64,000 bases of DNA. It comes from Symsagittifera roscoffensis. Taxonomy: Eukaryota > Xenacoelomorpha > Acoela > Convolutidae. Every line of letters begins with the position of its first letter. The first letter of the stretch is position 1. The notes beneath the pieces are model-generated. The model did not search any database. It saw only the letters and a program-made list of their open reading frames with translations, and was not told the origin of the DNA. Position numbers and translations under genes: made by a program. The stretch spans positions 26,007,419 to 26,071,418 of the forward strand of contig NC_087062.1 of assembly GCF_963678635.1 (NCBI RefSeq), written 5' to 3'. Of this stretch, positions 22,020-33,231 are shown piece by piece.

Positions 22020-25000
22020 ATAAATTCGGTGAAAATCACCAACTTGCATCAAAATATAAATGAGAGTTCAACAACCAGTTTAATCCAGGGGTTCAGTACC
22101 CCCTTTCTATCTCACGTCTTCTCTCGTTTGTTATTTTTGTATTTATTGTTGTTTTCCTTAGCGTTCTTGTCTGCTAACTTGTTGTTGTCATTCACCTCCT
22201 GGTCTTTTTTCTGCGTTTTTTTACCCAACTTCTACTTTTCAATTTTTGAACCGGATTTTTCTGAATTGCTTGCTCCCTGTCCTGTTGAGAGCTCAATCAA
22301 TTTCTCATTAATCTCTGTTTTGGGTTAGTTGGTACCGCGCTTCCCAAGGCGCAGTTGACAATGTCCTCTCCTGATTTTGAATGATGCTCTATTTGGAGGC
22401 GTAGTCTAATTTGTGTCCATGCTAATTGGTGCAAGTTCTTTGTCTGAGATCTTTCTGATGATGATAAGATTTTGCATGTAACGGTGATGCTAGGGGTAGC
22501 ATTGTGTCGGTTTGAAGATCCCTCCCGTTCTCTTCTCGTGCTGTCTTATCAATGTAGGCTAGTTTTTTTGCTGGTTTTTTGTCGCGTGCTGGTATCAATT
22601 TGTTCTACTGTTTCTCTGCTTGTTTTGTTGGTTTCTTGGCTGCCGTCTTCTCCTTTAAGTAGATTCCGTCGGTTGCTTCCTCAAACAATGGGTGTGCCAA
22701 GGCCTCCGGGTTCCTAATGTGTGAACAATGGTAGCTTTTTCATGACGCAGTGACCTATATGCGACGGAGGCACTTAGTACAGTTTGTCTGCAGTTCATGT
22801 AATTTCCTGGGATTGGTACGAAACCAAAGCCACAGTTTTTTCTCAACTAACTCACGTTTCACTTCAATTCTTTTCGCTTCGCTTTTTGCTTGTCAATCAA
22901 AATCTTTTACTTGTTAATCAGATTGGCTAGATCATTCAGGACATGGCTGTTCAATTTTGTTTCGAATTGCTCATTGCAATTGCTGGCGGGTACCGCCGGG
23001 CTGACTAGATTTCTTGAGATGCTATCAGTTAGGCTCATTTTTGTATCCCTCCAAATGTTTATAACCAAAATTAAATCATAATAATCTGTCTTTCTATCTG
23101 GTTAACTTTTATTGCACTGTTTTTGATTTTTTCTGGATTTAAGGCGCTTAAACGGGCTTGGTGGCCTGTGACTATTGTTAGCGAAATTTCCGAACGTTGA
23201 TGCGCATAGAAAAGGAGCGTAGTCTTCGAACTAGTATTATTTTAGTACCGTTCTGAGTAACGCTGTTGATGCGTAATACCGTCCTGATTTTAAGATTTTG
23301 GTCGAAAGTCTACAATTTGGTGTTTTGGTCACGAATTTTATAAGTTTCTTTGAAAATTTCATGTAATGTTTTGTCCAATTTAAAGTTGTTTTTCTCAGTA
23401 TTTTCAATTGAAGGTCTGATTGGCGCGGATTCGGGCGCAAGTATTGGGATGTTTCAGTCAAGTGGAGTAATGAGCCCTTGAAGCCTCTTAAGTATTTTAA
23501 GTTTTGATTGGTTGTTAGATGTCTAGTTCATTTTCGTTTATTTTTTTCCTAGCCACTCTACTATCCTGCAGCTCAATTTACATTAAAAGTTTGATTTTGC
23601 TAAGCTTTCTCGATTAATTTTTTCTGTGCTCAGTAAGTTTCGGTTTTTTTAGTGAATATTTAAAAAAATTTCTGCAAAAGTGTTACCTTTTATGAGGGTG
23701 AATTCAATTAATTTTCGGATTTCTGCCGATTGATCCGTCAGGTCATAAAATCATGACAGATCCGTCCGTGCCTGTCCAAATTACACTTTTTTCTTATTGT
23801 GTCGTCCAGAGGGATTTAAGCTTATACGTATCTGAGATCAAGGGTTGATGAAAATTTAACGTCCTTTTCAGTTTTTTTTTTGTGAATGAGCGACATTATC
23901 AACAGTAGGTCGATGTTTGGCATCTCGTAATTGTTTTTGTGTAGATAATTGTTGATCTGTTTCGAACCTAGTTTCAGCTTAACTCTTTGGTCTTTTTTCG
24001 CGGTGATGACAATCGAATTGATGAATCGTTTGTCGCATCACTTTTTATTGACGTTCCTGTCTATCATTTTAACACCCGCACCGGAATTCCATGGATAATA
24101 ATCGATTATATTGAATTTTCGTGGTCAGTCTCAATAAATTTCGATAATAATCGATTATAATCGATTAAAAGTGGATTACAATCCATTGTTTTTCATATCA
24201 ATATAAACCATTATAACCGATTATAATCGATTATAATCAATTAAAATTGGATTATGCTTCGTATATTTTATGCCAATATAATTGCTTACAATCGGTTATA
24301 ATCAATTCCAATGGATTTTTTCGAGAGGTTAGTCATGAATTTTACAAGTTTTTTCAAAGTTATCGCATTTCTTGTTTAGTGCAGTTGCTTTATTAGGTTT
24401 ATTAAAATGTTACATTTCACTTTTCAATTTTTATAATTTTCGTCTTAGATACCCCGTTTACCCCTCCCTGTTCACCCCCCCCCCCCTCCCGTTTTCCTCA
24501 CTGTTCATTTCCAACTCCCCGTTTACCCCCACCCCGTTTTCCCGGTAGACAATATTTTTCTATTATAATTGATTATTATCCATGGAACTCGGGTGCGGGT
24601 AGATTTTTGTTCTATTTTTTCTCTAGGTGCGTGGCTTTTCTTCATTTGCTTTGGAGATTAGTCTTTGGTCTTCTAAAAACTAAGTTTCTTTTAAGTGCTT
24701 TTTGATCTACCGATCTGGGTGCTCAGTCCGTGGTATGAATCCGTAACCCAATTCATTTTTGTTGGGTCGGAATGATTTAGAAGGCTACTGTTTAGCATCA
24801 TCTGATGTTTTGGCCTTCTCGCTGTTTAATTTTATGCCAATTTTTCATAGGATGTTTCGCGCTAAAGTATGGCCATTTTTGTCCACTTTATGAATGAAGC
24901 CATTGGACAATTCATCCATCTGTTTTGTAGGTGCTGGATCAGCCTACTAGTGGTTTGATGTGTACGCCATTATAGCATGCCAAGTTACGTTCTGCTTCTT

Positions 25001-25520
25001 GTTGTGGAGTACGTTTCAAAATTGCGTTGTGCATTCGTTGAGGGACATTGGTGTTCTCGATTCGGCTTTTGCTATTAAACGTTCTTCTGTGATTTTGAAT
25101 CGTTTAGATTTTTTTGTCTTAAATATAGTTGTTTTTGTTTCGAATACTTCTTGTAGTGCCATGACTTGGAAACTGTCTTGATTAGCGCTTCTCCTTCGCA
25201 CACTTCTGCAGATATCATTTTCACAGAAGCTACTGGGTCTACGTTATTTCCTTGTTGGTCAGACCCATCTGCCATCTCACCATGTTCATTTATATAGTTG
25301 ATATTTGCTGAGCGGACAATTTTTTGGAAGTATCCTCTTTCTTGCGCGCCTCCATAAAGTTTGTCTTTTTCTGCTTAAACTTGTAGGTGGCCTTGCGTGA
25401 GCAGGTTTTGCACTTGAACCGTTTGTAGGGTTTGTACCGTTTGTTCTGACCTTGGCTTTGCTTACCAGCTAGTCTTTGTTGTGTTGTGTTTGGTCAACAT
25501 GTGTCTGTTTGGAAGTTCGG
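22020..25520 (-). pseudogene. Ty3/gypsy retrotransposon relic, antisense
   Basis: Minus-strand translation, ignoring stops and shifts, gives a gypsy polyprotein in order. Near 25380-25450 lies a basic, cysteine-containing gag tail (KRFKCKTCSRK). A gag-protease stretch follows at 25020-25300 (YFQKIVRSANIN). The RT begins at 23920-24050: FINSIVITAKKDQRVKLKLG and YEMPNI match 'FISPIVITvKKD.SVKlalD...yqMPNI'. STLDLRYV...IPLDDTIRKKCN near 23800-23850 is the LDL..AY motif with the key Asp region. YDLTDQSAEI and LIEF follow near 23700, then STEKI near 23630. NNQSKLKILKRLQGLI and APIRPSIE lie near 23400-23500, and SLTDSISRNLVSPAVP near 23020 is the post-RNase H hinge ('DYLSRNPVSPA'). A Lys/Asn-rich tail ends near 22030. 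The MITE at 24074-24600 sits inside. Dead. Confidence 0.75.
24074..24600. mobile_element. MITE with 38-bp TIRs inside gypsy relic
   Basis: Left end ACCCGCACCGGAATTCCATG followed by GATAATAATCGATTATA; the right end at 24563-24600 is its inverted repeat with small differences (ACCCGCACCCGAGTTCCATG read on the minus strand). The interior is dense in TAATCGATTATAATCRATTA motifs (24100-24310) plus a poly-C/CCCGTTT region near 24450-24540. It interrupts the RT upstream region of the antisense gypsy relic. Related AT motifs and a 'gatgcgggtag' piece occur in the 5.1-5.4 kb cluster. No coding frame. Confidence 0.78.
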
Positions 25521-26567
25521 GTTGTTTACTTCAATTCGACCCTCAACGAATGGTAGTCTTTGTGTTCATTTGTGTTTTACTTTAAAAAAATTTCCAAGCA
25601 AAATCAAGTACCAAAAAACCAAAAATAGGAATCCTATTTTTTTTGCAAAAAGCAAAGATTTGGCGAGTTTTCTGTCTGCTTATTTTCTCGATTGTCGCTG
25701 AAAAATTTTGATTTCTGAGCGATGAGTTTTAGGCGAATTTAATCGACGTTTTTTGGGTTCCGGAGTAGCATAATTCGAATTGGGACGAAAAAGCTTCAGA
25801 ATTCTATCTTGCTTGAACTTCCAATGCTACCCAAAAGTTGCAAAAGACATCCAAATTCTGGAAACTTCAGTGTTGAAATGGTCTGAAAATGCCAAAAGCT
25901 CAAACAAATTGTATAATGAAAGAAAAAAAATCAAATCAGAAAACTTTAGAGAACGACGTCTACGCATGTTTTAAAACAGCAATTTGTGGTAGTATACAAG
26001 TTATGGATTTTATTAGTTATTTTTCAGTGATGGACCTATCTTTCGGGCAACCTTCTTTTTCTAATAAATATCAAGTTAACGCAATGAATTCTAATCCCTA
26101 CTTTAATGTGACGCGTACTAGACATACACCGAGTAAAACACGGCAAAAGTCTCGCTAAGCTGGCTTTCGAACCATCACAGAATTAATGGAAGCTTTATTA
26201 CTTTTTCATCCTTGTCCCAGCTCAAATCTAATATCCCAACACCTCCCAATTTAATTTCAAATCACCCGGCTGCCGCAGACAATTTCTAAAAGCAGTGAAT
26301 GTCATTTTCGGCACTACACGCAGATTGAATTTTTGAAATCTGAAATCAATAAGTGCGGTCAAGTAGAAAATGACGTATACACGTGCTTTCATTTTTAACA
26401 TTTTATCAGGCAACCAAAAATATACTAATTTTGGAAACTTTTTCCTCATTTTTTCTAATTGTTCATTTGCTTTGTTAAAAATAGCTGATGAAACAGATTT
26501 TAAAATAGTTCATTAATCAAAATACTTTAAATCAATGCGTGTGTAGAAACAAGACTGCTCGTATATC
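25521..26567. other. VGLUT intron, no gene seen
   Basis: AT-rich sequence with overlapping small plus-strand frames (25780-26158) rich in Lys, Asn and Ser. No family is recognised. It might contain further eroded gag of the antisense gypsy element. Confidence 0.35.
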
Positions 26568-26600
26568 AGGGCAAAACCCTGACTGTTCCGACTGCCCCTT
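26568..26600 (-). repeat. Family A terminal hairpin
   Basis: Reverse-complement of the family A right end: TATCAGGGCAAAACCCTGA then TGTTCCGACTGCCCC. The palindrome is intact here. Confidence 0.75.
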
Positions 26601-26870
26601 AATCCGGACCAAGTGAACAATCTCGCATCTAAATCAATTTAGGGGAAAAAAGTTAACTTGGTTAAAAGTAATATTTTTCAGCCAATTAAATTTGACCAAC
26701 TTCATGCAGGCCTTACGTCTCGAATTTGCCATTTAATTTTAGGGGAGATAATGTTAACTTGGTCTATTAAGAGGGGAGATTGTTCACATGGGCCCTTGAG
26801 GACCAAATTTTAGGGGGTAGATTGTTCACTTGGTCTATTAAGGGTGAGATTGTTTACATAGGATTGAACA
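26596..26870. repeat. Repeated GATTGTTCACTTGGTCTATT motif cluster
   Basis: A motif close to GAGATTGTTCACTTGG occurs at about 26780, 26820 and 26850 in direct orientation and at 26607-26627 in inverse (CCAAGTGAACAATCTC). Weaker versions with 'gttaacttggt' lie at about 26650 and 26755. Possibly the remains of a small palindromic element. Confidence 0.6.
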
Positions 26871-27086
26871 CTTTATGGGGATAAAACTTTGAAAAACTAA
26901 AAATTTTGGACAATGCAAAGATCAATTGTGAAAAATTTGCAAACCACACAAAACGCGTACGAAATTAAGATGACTGGTTAGCCTCAATTTGGTTTGGAAC
27001 AATTTTGTTGTGCGGGACACTTCGCCACGCAAAAATAATTCGCGTTAGGTTTTTAGCATTATGAATAAAATCTTCGGCTTTTTTTC

Positions 27087-28836
27087 CTTGTTGTTGTTGT
27101 TGTTGATGGAGCTCGTCATAGATGATATGAGGGACGTAAACGTCCTGTTCGGCGAATAAACATTAAGACTTTGTCCGGATTTGTTTGCAAAACTGAGATA
27201 ATGGGGTTTGAGCCCAAAGTTAACAATCTTTCTTCATTCCATTTATCGCATTTCAGGATGAAATGCTCTGTGTATTCAACTTCTTCACTGTCACACTGAC
27301 GGAACTGCGGAGATTCAATACGACCAAAGAGATGCTCAGTTTTAGCTAGGTTACTACATCGATTCACCCGGAGCCTATGCAACAAAACTTCCTCTTCTCT
27401 TGAACGATTAGTTGAATGCTCCAAAGCCATGCCATTACCAATTCGTCTGTGTAAGTGATCTTCGTCCACTTTTTGCCGGTAATCTTCTAGTGTCACTTCT
27501 TCTCTATTCGTCAGAATAAACTCTTTCGTACTGAGATTTTCTGGTTTATCTTGGATCATCTTTCTAGCGGTAACTCTCCAGTCCGGACGAAATTTGCTAT
27601 CCCCTCTCGCTTTCAGTCTCTGAGGCGGGCCGTCATCTGTCAAAAGATGCAGATGATGATCTATCGGGAACCGGAGGAACTTACTGTACAAAATGGCTGC
27701 CTTTTCGTCACTGTACTGCTTCAACGAAGAAAGCCTTGCCTCAGCGCGAGTAGCGACGGCATTGGAACTTGCTGGCGTGCCACAAATAATTCTTGCTGCT
27801 CTGTTGTTGCATGCCTCCAGTTTATTCCAATTCGAGTCCGAGAGAAAAGAACCCCAAACTTCACTGGCGTAAAGTGCTCCTGGCTTGACATAGGCATTAT
27901 ACAATCTTCTAAGGTCAGTGGATGTCAGACCCCAGTTCTTCCCTGACAAACTAGAAAGCAGTTGTGTCCTTTTCCTCATCTTCTTCACCATGATGTTTGT
28001 GTGTTCGGAAAACGTCAACTGTGTATCAATGTTGACACCCAGAATCTTGATATGCTTGTTGAAAGGAACTTGTGTGTTCTCCAGAAGAAGAGCTGGCTGT
28101 GCTTTGCCTGCCGTCTCTCTCGGGTCCAGGCTGATCACTAACCCCTCAGTCTTCGACGGTTCAATGAGCATATAATGATCACTCGCCCAAGAACTGACGC
28201 TATCCAGAGCTGGTTGCATTCTAGCTACTGCTGAATCAGGAGAAACATCCTCATTATAAAGCGAATAATCATCCGCAAATTGGGCACTTTTCGTGTCTGG
28301 AGCATTTTGAGCAATCCTTGTAGGCAAACTAGCCGTAGCAAGACAAAAAAGCAAAGGGGACAGAGATGAGCCTTGTGGAACTCCCTGCTGAAACACCTTA
28401 TACTTGGAAAGAGAACTGTTCCATCTGACACACGCTCTTCTGTCGCTAAGAAACGACTTGATCCACCGCAGGCAAGTAGGATGAAGGCCAGCTTTCGCTA
28501 AGTCTCTAAGAAGACCACCACGCCACACCCTATCAAACGCTCCTTTGAAGTCAACTGCCGTGATCACTGTTCGCTTCTTCATCTGTAAGTTGTCGAATGC
28601 CTTTTGGCTGAGATTAGCAAGAACATCTGTTGTGGATCGTTTGGCACGAAATCCTGACTGACAATCTGGAATCATGTGAGTACTCTCGGCCCAATGACGA
28701 ACGCGGGATTCCATCATAGACTCCAGAACTTTGGCAATACACGGCAACAGAGAAACGGGCCTATAACTCTTTATCTGAGAAGGCGGTTTACCATTCTTCA
28801 AAATTGGCACAATGACTGCACGTTTCCAGCTTTTTT
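27087..28836 (-). mobile_element. Jockey/CR1-like LINE, 5'-truncated
   Basis: A non-LTR retrotransposon 3' part. The long RT frame ends at a TGA (27116-27118), followed by about 10 bases and a (CAA)6 microsatellite tail read on the minus strand (27087-27106). The 5' side stops abruptly near 28836 against the poly-pyrimidine end of a MITE; that is the usual 5' truncation of LINEs or a later break. The endonuclease and any ORF1 are absent. It lies inside the presumed first VGLUT intron in the gene's orientation. Confidence 0.88.
27116..28834 (-). CDS. LINE ORF2 reverse transcriptase, 5' partial
   Basis: An open frame of 564 codons from the internal ATG at 28810; the real frame continues upstream (SWKRAVIVPIL to about 28834) until the element is cut. 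It would copy the element's RNA at a nicked target. Motifs, numbered from the ATG: YRPVSLLP (16-23), GFRAKRST (53-60), VDFKGAFDRVW (86-96, catalytic Asp 87), GVPQGSSLSPLLF (143-155), FADD (178-181, catalytic pair), and HIKILGVNIDTQLTF in the thumb. A C-terminal part has a Cys/His-containing stretch (CDSEEVEYTEHFILKC), as in Jockey/CR1-like ORF2. No stops or shifts over 1.7 kb, so it is by far the youngest retroelement here. Without the endonuclease it cannot be autonomous. Clade is from motif style only; RTE-X or I-like relatives are not excluded. Confidence 0.9.
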   Translation of the reverse strand, partial: KSWKRAVIVPILKNGKPPSQIKSYRPVSLLPCIAKVLESMMESRVRHWAESTHMIPDCQSGFRAKRSTTDVLANLSQKAFDNLQMKKRTVITAVDFKGAFDRVWRGGLLRDLAKAGLHPTCLRWIKSFLSDRRACVRWNSSLSKYKVFQQGVPQGSSLSPLLFCLATASLPTRIAQNAPDTKSAQFADDYSLYNEDVSPDSAVARMQPALDSVSSWASDHYMLIEPSKTEGLVISLDPRETAGKAQPALLLENTQVPFNKHIKILGVNIDTQLTFSEHTNIMVKKMRKRTQLLSSLSGKNWGLTSTDLRRLYNAYVKPGALYASEVWGSFLSDSNWNKLEACNNRAARIICGTPASSNAVATRAEARLSSLKQYSDEKAAILYSKFLRFPIDHHLHLLTDDGPPQRLKARGDSKFRPDWRVTARKMIQDKPENLSTKEFILTNREEVTLEDYRQKVDEDHLHRRIGNGMALEHSTNRSREEEVLLHRLRVNRCSNLAKTEHLFGRIESPQFRQCDSEEVEYTEHFILKCDKWNEERLLTLGSNPIISVLQTNPDKVLMFIRRTGRLRPSYHL

Positions 28837-29032
28837 TCCTTTTCCCCCCACCTCAAACGACCATCAATTGTATGGTGTAACGAGTAATTTTACAAGATTA
28901 ATTAAGAATACCAATTATGTTTGGCACAGCCTAATTGGTCCGCATGTCAATTTTCATAACGATCGGACAATGTGAACTGTAACTAAACTAGTAAAAAAAT
29001 GCAGGTGGTGGGGGGTTGAAAGAAAAAGAGCC
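28829..29032. mobile_element. GGCTCTTTTTCC-type MITE, left end cut
   Basis: Shares the interior of the element at 29127-29335 ('tatggtgtaacgagt.attttacaag', 'atcggacaatgtgaac', 'gcaggtgg'). Its right end is GAAAGAAAAAGAGCC. The left TIR lacks its outermost bases where it abuts the LINE. Confidence 0.75.
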
Positions 29033-29126
29033 AAATCTTTAAAACAAGCATAAATTAGTCCAAAGCATCGACAAATGGGCAATTTTCAAACTCCCAGAAG
29101 TTCCCAAAAATCGGAGCTTAAAATAT

Positions 29127-29335
29127 GGCTCTTTTTCCTCCCCCCCCCCCCCCCCCCCACCTCACATAAGTATCGGTTTCATGGTGTAACGAGTGGTTTT
29201 ACAAGGTTAAGTATAAGACTAAATATGATTATCATAGCCTAATGAAACCGTTTGCCAAATTTGATAACAATCCGACAATGTGAACAGAAAAACTACTCTA
29301 AAAAATTTGCAGGTGGGGGAAAAGGAAAAAGAGCC
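29127..29335. mobile_element. GGCTCTTTTTCC-type MITE, intact
   Basis: 209 bp, with TIRs of about 24 bp (GGCTCTTTTTCCTCCCCC and its inverse ending GGAAAAAGAGCC). Flanks TAAAATAT and AAAAATAT could be an 8-bp duplication with one mismatch. A long poly-C run at 29139-29158 lies in the left TIR. Direct neighbour of a second copy 95 bp to the left, in the same orientation. Confidence 0.8.
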
Positions 29336-29429
29336 AAAAATATCTTTTGATATTTCAGGGAGTCAATATCTTCAATGGTGTATAAAAATTTTTGACGAAA
29401 ACTACAATTTCGATCGCCGCAAGTTGACT

Positions 29430-29530
29430 GAATTAAAAACCATTCAAGCATAACTATTCCAGTTTCTTCGAAAGTCGGAACAGAAAAACCACCCCAAGCA
29501 TAATTTTTTCTTCAAAAGTCGGATTAATTA
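29430..29530. repeat. Family A fragments
   Basis: Short pieces with 'ttcgaaagtcggaacag', 'aaccaccccaagcata' and again 'ttcaaaagtcgga', matching family A ends. No complete element. Confidence 0.5.
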
Positions 29531-30439
29531 TGTACAAAGTTCAGCAACAAAACTTAAGATGATTCAATTTAAAGGGCATGTGCTAATGTTCTTCACTTTA
29601 ATATTTCAATCATTCATTCCTAAAATGCGCTGAGTAATTCTAGATTGACTGCTATGGAAATTAAAAACAGTTCACAAAAGAATTATAAAAATTGGAAAAA
29701 ACACAGATGAAGTAATTCATCAAACGCTGTGATTGATTGTTCATTTTACAGCTATCACTGCATGACAACAAAACATCCGACCACGGAGCGGAAAGAAAAC
29801 AAAAGCGAAAAAAATCTGAATGAAAACAATAAAAAAGAAAAAAATGTTGAGCCGCAGAGGTGACTTGTATTCAGATGTTCATAATGGATGGTTTCGCGCG
29901 GATATATTTATGGAGCTATAATGGATTCAGAATAGGAAAAAACAGCGTTGGGAAAAGGGAGGGAGGGGAATTTAGCCGGCAGCAAAATGGCAGGCCGCGT
30001 CGCTGCATGACCAGAATCCGGTCATCCTAGCCTAAATTCAATTTAGCACATCTGTCATCAACTTGTCTTATAGTTGGTTCAAATGAGAGAACCTTGAAAA
30101 AACTTTACAGTCAACCAATTTAAACTAAAAATTTGATTAAAAAATTTGCACTGTTTGTGAAATGAACTTTTTTTTTAGAAAGTTCAATTTTAAAAATCAT
30201 CTGAAAAATTGCACAACTCAAAGATATATTTTAGAAAATTTTGGGCAAAAACTTTTGAGAGGAAACTTTCTGGTATTTAGAATTGGGGCTAAATGGGCGT
30301 TCGATTGGTTGGCCCGGCCATATGGGGGTTGGGTAACAGCGATGGGAATTGATGGATGGGTGGAAGATTGAAGATTGAGTTATTGGAGATATTTTCAGGG
30401 GATGCATTATGGGAAAAACAACGTTTAGTCAATTAAGAA
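29531..30439. other. VGLUT intron, no gene seen
   Basis: AT-rich, but 29930-30030 is richer in G/C (gggagggagggg, cagcaaaatggcaggccgcg) with a small palindrome GACCAGAATCCGGTC at 30009-30023. No exon-like frame. Confidence 0.35.
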
Positions 30440-30840
30440 GCGGTAGTCCACCAACCACACAACTGCCCGAGCCTCCACCGCCACTACCGCTAGGCTCCCG
30501 CGGGGGGCAGGCCTAATCGGATTAAATTACATAAACAAGACAGGAATTATGCACATTAGGCTATTATTACATTACCACCACATTACCAGAATAACAAAAA
30601 GGGTAGCATAGAATGGCAAGCAGAAGAGGAAGCAGTAGCCGCTGTTGCTAACTCTAAACAAAAGTGGCCGCGCCTGTAAAAACGCCACGGCCGTATCAAA
30701 TAACAAATCGCTCGCTCTGCCAGCTTTATTTATCATTTTTAATACCCTGAAAGTCTTCAAGATTTTCCTGAAAAGTGAGAAATAGCAAGAGACGGCTCCT
30801 ATCAAGGAGAAGCACTGCGGTGTTCCGACTCTGTTGCGTG
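30440..30840. other. GC-rich island, possible conserved non-coding
   Basis: Stands out from the AT-rich surroundings: 'cctccaccgccactaccgc', 'ctcccgcggggggcagg' and, at 30664-30690, an imperfect hairpin GGCCGCGCCTG...CGCCACGGCC. No frame with splice sites or a known family. Candidate enhancer or other constrained element in the VGLUT first intron, or an untranslated exon. Confidence 0.4.
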
Positions 30841-32489
30841 TCTAGTTATGCTTTATGTGGACCAATAAGATGAATTGAACCCAATTTTGAATGACCTTTT
30901 GAGCTGAATAATTTGTTCATAACCGCACACCCGGTATGAAGACAACTAGCACCAAAAGACAATGTCGCATAAAAACACAACTCGCAATACACTCACCTCC
31001 ACCGCAGTCGCACCAACGTGTTGCGAGCTTGTCAACAGAATGAAGGACTTAATACAAAACTTTGCAAGTTGTCTTTTGTTCTGAGTTGTATTTTTTTGCG
31101 AGTTGTCGCGGTACCGAAGCATGAAAATATAGCGCAGATTTATTATCCCAAATTTAACAGACAGGCAGTTTTCTAGCTCGTGTTTTAAAGCATCCATTGG
31201 TACCACAGGAGAAAGCGCGCGACAAAACCGTTTTTCAATCAAAGATTTCTGAAATTTGCCCAAAAGTATTCAAAACTGAGTTGCATAAAAGGGCCATCAA
31301 TTCAGCTCGTTATTTTTTTTCTAAAAACCGATGCGCGTACCTAAAAAGATGTATTTGAAATGCGCAAATGCTTAAAAAAATATGTTGTCTTTTCTTAAAC
31401 TGTCAGCAGAACACTAATTTGTTTTTCTGAGGAAAATGAATTGTTAAAAATTTTGGCGTCATTTTTTGAAATTTTTCTGTGCAAAAAAAAGTAAAATATT
31501 TTTCAGTTAAATAATTTTCCACCAAGTAAACTTTTTACCATGAGTTGAATCTGAATAATGCAATATTAATGATTGAAGTGTTTTCTTTTTTATTGAGACC
31601 AGTTTCACTTGTTAACAGATTTCGACGGAATTTCCAAAAAATTGGCCATTCCAGATGATTTTTTTACGTTCAGTTTTTCGAAATTAATTAACTTTGTCCA
31701 GCTGTGATAAATTTTGGCATGTGATCTATTTAGGCAATCCCATTTACGCAATAAAAATAATGTTTGTATAATGTCAAAAATGGAGCCGGAAAATCAGGTA
31801 TTCTTAAGATTTTTCTTTGATATTGCTCGCTGGTAAAATCATACACCCGTCACGGTAAATCCCTCAAGAAACAAGAAATTACCTTTGTGTATAATTTACA
31901 TTCAGATGCAAGTGCAAATTCAAAAATGACTACAAATAAACAGGTTCACTGAGTTTTAATTCTGTTGGCAGCAGTTACACTCTGTTAAAAATTCCCTTGC
32001 ATATAAATGTTTAAAAACATGTTTTGTTTCTCGTTTTTTTTCTGATAGTATATTTTATAGATTAATCTTTCTTAGTGTTATTGTTATGACTTAAGAAAAA
32101 ATTGACAAAATTTTTATGCTTGGAGTTTTTTTTTAGATTTTGAACTAAGCGTTCTGACACTTTTCTTTACCGTATGAAAAATATTGCTATCTCGAGCACA
32201 GATTTATATAGATTTACATCAATAATTTTTTCAAAAATCATTGATGGGTTCGAATACAGCTAATTTAGCCGAGCAGGAATGATTAATTTGCAATATGTTG
32301 CGTTTTTATAACACTCGTAAGAACTTACTTTAACCTTTAATTGAAACTGGCGATTTGATTATAATAATACAATACGAAAGGCTAACACTCAGATCTTTGT
32401 GTTTTACATAGCTGGTGCGAGGATATACAGAAGACCAAATGAAAAATAAATGATCTATTTTCTTTCGTTTTTTTTTAAATGCCCAGGCT
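30841..32489. other. VGLUT intron, no gene seen
   Basis: AT-rich sequence without recognisable repeats or coding frames. Confidence 0.4.
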
Positions 32490-32600
32490 TCAAAGGGCAG
32501 TCAGAATATTCAGGGTTTTGCCCTGATATACAAACAGCCTTTCTTGTTGTCCCGACTTACGAAGAAGTTCCCGAATATTTATGCCTGTGGTGTTTATTTT
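32490..32600 (+). repeat. Family A end fragments
   Basis: GGGCAGTCAGAATATTCAGG and the hairpin CAGGGTTTTGCCCTG, followed by 'acaaacagcctttc' and then a left-end-like piece 'cgacttacgaagaagtt' and 'gaatatttatgcctgtggtg'. A right end joined to a left end, as in the tandem cluster at 4.2-6.3 kb. Confidence 0.65.
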
Positions 32601-32989
32601 AGTCAGTCAGTTTTCGGCAATCCAATTAAAATTTTTCAACCGAAAACAGTTTTGTTTCATCAAAGACATCCATTTCCTGAAGTTAATCTCATAAAAATAT
32701 TTCAGTTTCAATTGTTTTGCTAAGTTTTGGGGGTTTGAAAACTGCCAATATGACAATGCTCTGTACTAACTAACAAAACCTTGAAAATTTAGTCTTTGAT
32801 GCTGAAATAAGTAATTCAAGTTATTTGTGCGTGGCAATAAAATTTGCACCACAAAATTGTTCCAAATTGATTTGAGGCAAGCTAATTGGTCATTCTAATT
32901 CTTTACAACTTAAATTTTACACTCGATGTTTGATTTTGTGTCAGTAATTTTTTTTACAATTTATTGGTAAAAACTATTTTATAACGATT

Positions 32990-33042
32990 AGAGGGCAGTC
33001 GGAACACTCAGGGTTTTGACCTGATATACAAGCAGTCTTTTT
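32990..33042 (+). repeat. Family A right end
   Basis: GGGCAGTCGGAACACTCAGG followed by GTTTTGACCTGATATACAAG and CAGTCTTTTT; one base breaks the hairpin stem. Confidence 0.7.
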
Positions 33043-33231
33043 ATTTTCACGATTGAGGAATATTTTGAAAAATACATTGAAGTTCGAAATTTAACTTTCT
33101 TTTTACCCCTCCCAAACACTCTTAGAGAGGTATATTTAGCGTCTGGTTACCTATTAAAATAACTAGCCACAATTCAGTTTGAATCAATGTTTGAGCCGAC
33201 TTAAGTTGCCGTTTCCGCCCTACTACTAGTG
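33043..33231. other. No feature
   Basis: Short AT-rich spacer between family A pieces. Confidence 0.4.

Noticed and set aside
22472-22717. Plus-strand hydrophobic frame that looks like a membrane protein
   Set aside because: It is antisense to the gypsy relic, whose Lys/Asn-rich coding strand gives Phe/Leu/Val on the other side.
27551-28431. Open frames on both strands across the LINE
   Set aside because: Shadows of the long RT frame in other frames and on the opposite strand.
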